From Calliopsis andreniformis (Eukaryota > Arthropoda > Insecta > Hymenoptera > Andrenidae): DNA of 64,000 nucleotides. Position 1 is the stretch's first letter. Each line of letters opens with the position of its first letter. This document shows positions 61,505-64,000 of this stretch, one piece after another. Both the position numbers and the translations under genes were made by a program. The notes under the pieces are model-generated. The model saw only the letters and a program-made list of their open reading frames with translations. It searched no databases and was not told the DNA's origin. The stretch is from contig NW_027480599.1 in the NCBI RefSeq assembly GCF_051401765.1, positions 372,001-436,000 on the forward strand, in the 5' to 3' direction.

Positions 61505-62395
61505 TCCTCAATCCTCAATCCTCAGACCTCAAACATCAATACTCAACCCTCAGTCCTCGTCCTCAATCCACAACCCTCAATCCTCGACCCTCATTCCTCA
61601 ATCTTCAAGCCTCAATACTCAAACTGCAATCCTCAATCCTCAGTAGTCACTCCTCAATCCTCATTCTTCAATCTTCAATACCGAATCCTCAATCTTCAAT
61701 CCTCAATCCTCAATCCTCAATTCTCAATCCTCAATCCTCAGTATTCAATCCTCAGTCCCCAATCCTCAATCTTCAACCCTCAATCCTCAATCCTCAATCC
61801 TCGGTCCTCAGTCCTCAATCCTGAATCCTCAATCCTCAATGTTCAATCCGCAATACCCAATCCTCAATCTTCAATCCTCTATCCTCAATCCTCAATCCTC
61901 AATCCTCAATCCCCAATCCTCAGTCCTCAAACCTTAATCCTGAATCCTCAATCCTGAATTCTCAACCTTCAGCCCTCAGTCCTCAACAATCAGTTCTCAA
62001 CACTCAATCCTCAATGGAATATCATCAATTCACAGTTTTCAATACTCAATACTCAATCTGCAATCTTCAAATCTCTATCCACAAACATCAATTCTCATCA
62101 CTCAACACTCAACACTCCGTCCCCAATACTGAATATTCAATCCTCAATCCTCAATCCTCAATCCTCAATCCTCAATCCTCAATCCTCAATCATCAATCCT
62201 CTATACTCAAACAGCAATCCTCAATTCTCAGTCCTCACTTCTCAATCCTCGTTCTTCAATCCCCAATACCGAATCCTCAACCTTCAATCCTCAATCCTCA
62301 ATCCTCAATTCTCAATTCTCAATCCTCAATCCTCAGACTTCAAACACCAATACTCAACCCTCAGTCCTCGTCCTCAATCCACAAACCTCAATCCT
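61505..62395 (+). repeat. 1202 bp-offset duplication, first copy
   Basis: About 890 bp including A cassette 62026. 1202 equals 172 x 7 minus 2, and two TCGTCC units lie between equivalent points. It is also related to 53.9-54.7 kb. Confidence 0.87.
62026..62121 (+). repeat. Cassette A (1202 bp pair, first)
   Basis: The core matches 54373 and 63228. The partner is 1202 bp downstream. Confidence 0.87.
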
Positions 62396-62706
62396 CAACC
62401 TTCAATCCTCAATACTTAATCTTCAATCCTCAATCCTCAATCGTCAATCCTCAATCCTCAATCCTCATTCTTCAATCCTCAACACTCAATACTCAATCTT
62501 GAATCCTCAATATTCAATCCGCAATACCCAATCCTCAATCCTCAATCCTCAATCCTCAATCCTCAATCTTCAATCCTCAATACTTAATCTTCAATCCTCA
62601 ATCCTCAATCCTCAATCCTCAATCCTCAATCCTCATTCTTCAATGCTCAACACCCAATACTCAATCTTGAATCCTCAATGTTCAATCCGCAATACCCAAT
62701 CCTCAA
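62396..62706 (+). repeat. Spacer between the 1202 bp-offset copies
   Basis: About 310 bp of heptamers containing the phrase CTTGAATCCTCAAT followed by TTCAATCCGCAATACCC twice (about 62505 and 62678). It is probably a small duplication of its own. Confidence 0.7.
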
Positions 62707-63597
62707 TCCTCAATCCTCAATCCTCAGACCTCAAACATCAATACTCAACCCTCAGTCCTCGTCCTCAATCCACAACCCTCAATCCTCGACCCTCATTCCT
62801 CAATCTTCAAGCCTCAATACTCAAACTGCAATCCTCAATCCTCAGTAGTCACTCCTCAATCCTCATTCTTCAATCTTCAATACCGAATCCTCAATCTTCA
62901 ATCCTCAATCCTCAATCCTCAATTCTCAATCCTCAATCCTCAGTATTCAATCCTCAGTCCCCAATCCTCAATCTTCAACCCTCAATCCTCAATCCTCAAT
63001 CCTCGATCCTCAGTCCTCAATCCTGAATCCTCAATCCTCAATGTTCAATCCGCAATACCCAATCCTCAATCTTCAATCCTCTATCCTCAATCCTCAATCC
63101 TCAATCCTCAATCCCCAATCCTCAGTCCTCAAACCTTAATCCTGAATCCTCAATCCTGAATCCTCAACCTTCAGCCCTCAGTCCTCAACAATCGGTTCTC
63201 AACACTCAATCCTCAATGGAATATCATCAATTCACAGTTTTCAATACTCAATACTCAATCTGCAATCTTCAAATCTCTATCCACAAACATCAATTCTCAT
63301 CACTCAACACTCAACACTCCGTCCCCAATACTGAATATTCAATCCTCAATCCTCAATCCTCAATCCTCAATCCTCAATCCTCAATCATCAATCCTCTATA
63401 CTCAAACAGCAATCCTCAATTCTCAGTCCTCACTTCTCAATCCTCGTTCTTCAATCCCCAATACCGAATCCTCAACCTTCAATCCTCAATCCTCAATCCT
63501 CAATTCTCAATTCTCAATCCTCAATCCTCAGACTTCAAACACCAATACTCAACCCTCAGTCCTCGTCCTCAATCCACAAACCTCAATCCTCAATCCT
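62707..63597 (+). repeat. 1202 bp-offset duplication, second copy
   Basis: It matches the first copy at 1202 bp and 53.9-54.7 kb at 8855 bp. The 133-codon open stretch at 63216 translates identically to the one at 54361. Similarity to the 54 kb region continues beyond 63.6 kb with length shifts. Confidence 0.87.
63228..63323 (+). repeat. Cassette A (1202 bp pair, second)
   Basis: The core is identical to 62026. The lead-in has CAATCGGTTC where the first copy has CAATCAGTTC. Confidence 0.87.
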
Positions 63598-64000
63598 CAA
63601 TCTTCAATCATTAATATTCAATCTTCAATCCTCAATCCTCAATCGTCAATCCTCAACCCTCAACACTTCCGTCCTCAATCCTCAATCTTCAATCCTCAAT
63701 CCTCAATCTTCAATCCTCAATACTTAATCTTCAATCCTCAGTCCTCAATTCTCAATCCTCACTCCTCAATCCTCATTCTTCAATCCCCAATACCGAATCC
63801 TCAATCTTCAATCCTCAGTCCTCAATCCTCAATTCTCAATCCTCAATCCAAAATCCTCAGACTTCAAACACCAATACTCAACCCTCAGTCCTCGTCCTCA
63901 ATCCACAACCCTCAATCCTCAATCCTCAATCTTCAATCATTAATATTCAATCTTCAATCCTCAATCCTCAATCCTCAATCCTCAATCCTCAATCCTCAAT
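63598..64000 (+). repeat. Region: heptamers to the right window edge
   Basis: This stretch has no gene. It resembles 54.78-55.09 kb and ends in seven or so plain units, so the array continues past the window. Confidence 0.85.

Larger units (their letters stand above)
1..64000 (+). repeat. Giant heptanucleotide satellite array, unit TCAATCC / GGATTGA
   Basis: The entire window consists of head-to-tail seven-base units with consensus TCAATCC on the + strand. Common variants are TCAATCT, TCAATAC, TCAATTC, TCAGTCC, TCAACCC, TCAAACC, TGAATCC, TTAATCC, TCTATCC, TCGATCC, ACAATCC and CCAATCC. Exact runs usually last three to nine units before a variant intervenes. The + strand is strongly depleted of G and no stretch switches to the G-rich complement, so no inversion is visible. 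No unique sequence, transposon terminus or gene-like composition interrupts the array, and it runs off both ends of the window. The organisation (short unit, diverged variants, higher-order blocks) is that of eukaryotic satellite DNA. Bacterial heptamer repeats are known but are normally far shorter. Taxon and chromosomal location cannot be read from the sequence. Confidence 0.97.

Noticed and set aside
584..63323. Cassettes A and D as inserted transposable elements or integration sites.
   Set aside because: They read through in heptamer phase, have no terminal inverted repeats, target duplications or coding capacity, and align unit by unit with the satellite. They are diverged satellite and not insertions.
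1..64000. CRISPR array.
   Set aside because: Repeats are 7 bp and contiguous. There are no 20-45 bp unique spacers between constant repeats. Cassette intervals are hundreds of bases of the same satellite, and no cas genes are present.
1..64000. Telomeric repeat.
   Set aside because: GGATTGA is not a known telomere unit that I recognise (TTTAGGG and TTAGGG differ). The array is heavily variant with block duplications, unlike terminal telomere tracts. A subtelomeric location remains possible.
1..64000. Cyanobacterial or Bacteroidota short tandem heptamer repeats.
   Set aside because: Such heptamers are known in bacteria, but as runs of tens to a few hundred bases between genes. A 64 kb gene-free array with higher-order blocks is not expected there. 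It cannot be strictly excluded without taxonomic data.
1..64000. Human satellite II/III or another CATTC/GGAAT satellite.
   Set aside because: The unit length is 7, not 5, and the consensus TCAATCC does not reduce to CATTC. CATTC occurs only in variants such as CTCATTCTTC.
1..64000. Hairpins, rho-independent terminators, tRNA or rRNA genes.
   Set aside because: The + strand has almost no G, so GC-paired stems cannot form over any useful length, and no tRNA or rRNA consensus is visible on either strand.

Overview
The whole 64 kb window is one head-to-tail satellite array. Its unit is 7 bp, TCAATCC on the + strand (GGATTGA on the - strand). I find no credible gene, RNA gene, transposon, CRISPR array or other non-satellite segment. 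Almost every base falls into a run of exact or one- to three-base variants of the heptamer, and nothing is inverted: the + strand is built from C, A and T with very little G from end to end. The organism cannot be identified. A gene-free array longer than 64 kb with higher-order structure looks most like eukaryotic heterochromatin (pericentromeric, subtelomeric, or a sex or B chromosome), but that is inference from scale and organisation only.

The long + strand reading frames are a by-product of the repeat. Seven is not divisible by three, so 21 bp (three units) gives the same seven-residue cycle (SSILNPQ) in all three forward frames with no stop. The reverse complement carries TGA once per 21 bp in every frame.

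Above the heptamer there is a higher order. A degenerate 15-unit (105 bp) cassette recurs about 60 times in two homologous subfamilies: A, 48 copies including a clipped one at the window edge and four truncated ones; and D, 14 full copies plus one internally deleted. A third type, E (8 copies), shares only the first units. The cassettes sit in plain heptamer runs and define composite blocks of roughly 0.3-4.8 kb that have been duplicated in tandem and at a distance.

Layout: 1-5213, mixed A/D/E blocks; 5214-9608 and 9609-14003, an almost perfect 4395 bp tandem duplication; 14004-20577, mainly D-type blocks with a 265 bp tandem duplication and a repeated 2.2 kb block; 20578-22552, a relative of 3477-5417; 22560-26895, a relative of 41238-45775; 28023-30216, a 1097 bp tandem duplication; 30217-34000, further D-type blocks; 34070-37544, blocks shared with 42.4-43.1 kb and 5.1-7.3 kb; 37545-41320, a three-copy block of 1328 bp; 46-50.7 kb, mixed blocks with deletion-type junctions; 50.76-57.7 kb, a diverged repeat at 4770 bp offset; 58-64 kb, A-type blocks with a 1202 bp local duplication.

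The most notable regularity is arithmetic. Every block period I worked out equals 7n minus the net number of rare six-base (or plus eight-base) units inside it: 265, 398, 866, 1097, 1202, 1328, 4395 and 4770 all fit. The array therefore changes by gain and loss of whole units or blocks, and real indels are confined to a few inherited sites. All identities here were judged by eye; no alignment was computed.
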